NCBI GenBank assembly: GCA_022361535.1
Contig: JAKSAU010001250.1
Span: 1 to 5,537, forward strand
Origin: Desulfobacterales bacterium
GTDB lineage: Bacteria > Desulfobacterota > Desulfobacteria > Desulfobacterales > Desulfobacteraceae
Length of the DNA: 5,537 nt
Direction: 5' to 3'
Below, piece after piece: positions 5,441-5,537 of this stretch. Position numbers and translations under genes: made by a program. The notes under the pieces were generated by a model, which was not told the DNA's origin, ran no database searches, and saw only the letters and a list, made by a program, of their open reading frames with translations. Every line of letters begins with the position of its first letter. The stretch's first letter is position 1.

Positions 5441-5537
5441 ATGACAAGTGAGATCCATAAAATCCATGGGAAATTCCAGTCCTTGCTGGGCCTGGCCCTG
5501 AAGCTGGAAAAGATGCCCCATAAATTTGGAACAGAGC
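5441..5537 (+). CDS. N-terminus of a probable MarR-family regulator, cut by the window edge
   Basis: Thirty-two codons run from ATG at 5441 to the right edge. The piece is an amphipathic helix (IHKIHGKFQSLLGLALKLEKMPHKF) followed by GTE. A helix ending in a proline-containing turn and FGT is like the start of MarR-type regulators common in Desulfobacteraceae, which continue with a conserved SEIH-type segment just after this point, but that segment lies outside the window. The assignment is therefore tentative. The start is chosen because the frame has only a GTG (5414) further upstream, which would overlap the predicted promoter, and neither has a ribosome site. The gene has its own promoter and is separated from hgcB by 272 nt, so it is probably not part of the mercury operon. 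Confidence 0.45.
   Translation, partial: MTSEIHKIHGKFQSLLGLALKLEKMPHKFGTE

Overview
The window reads as a piece of the chromosome of an anaerobic sulfate-reducer-like bacterium of the Desulfobacterota, most like the Desulfobacteraceae. This placement is inferred from the gene content (an arsR-hgcA-hgcB cluster, c-di-GMP enzymes, moderate GC) and from apparent use of selenocysteine. No marker gene is present to fix the taxon.

Left part, all on the minus strand: the first 44 codons of a YhbY-type ribosome-assembly RNA-binding protein run off the left edge (1-132). To its right lies a three-gene group read leftwards: an HD-GYP c-di-GMP phosphodiesterase (3200-1974), a small CxxCxxxCC cysteine-cluster protein (1936-1445) and a membrane GGDEF diguanylate cyclase (1407-292). 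The spacings are short (about 37 nt each), so they are probably one operon with opposing c-di-GMP activities.

Right part, plus strand: a divergent intergenic region carries a TTGACA promoter whose -10 lies in a perfect 8-bp inverted repeat. It drives an ArsR-family regulator, then hgcA (corrinoid mercury methyltransferase with the NVWCAAGK cap-helix motif and five membrane segments), then hgcB (2x[4Fe-4S] ferredoxin). This is the known two-gene system that converts Hg(II) to methylmercury.

The standout observation is in hgcB. A naive reading ends at a TGA after 72 codons, exactly where the family has its strictly conserved Cys73. The frame continues for 23 more codons with the expected family tail, including the C-terminal Cys-Cys pair, and then stops at 96 residues, the normal HgcB length. 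Right after the TGA is a perfect 7-bp hairpin with a GGTC loop, the same loop as the E. coli fdhF SECIS, at nearly the same distance. The most economical reading is a selenocysteine-containing HgcB, placing a selenol at the residue thought to handle mercury.

Downstream of hgcB is a roughly 270-nt non-coding stretch with a long imperfect palindrome, probably a terminator or a small palindromic repeat. Then comes the start of a MarR-like gene with a promoter placed so that its mRNA may be leaderless.
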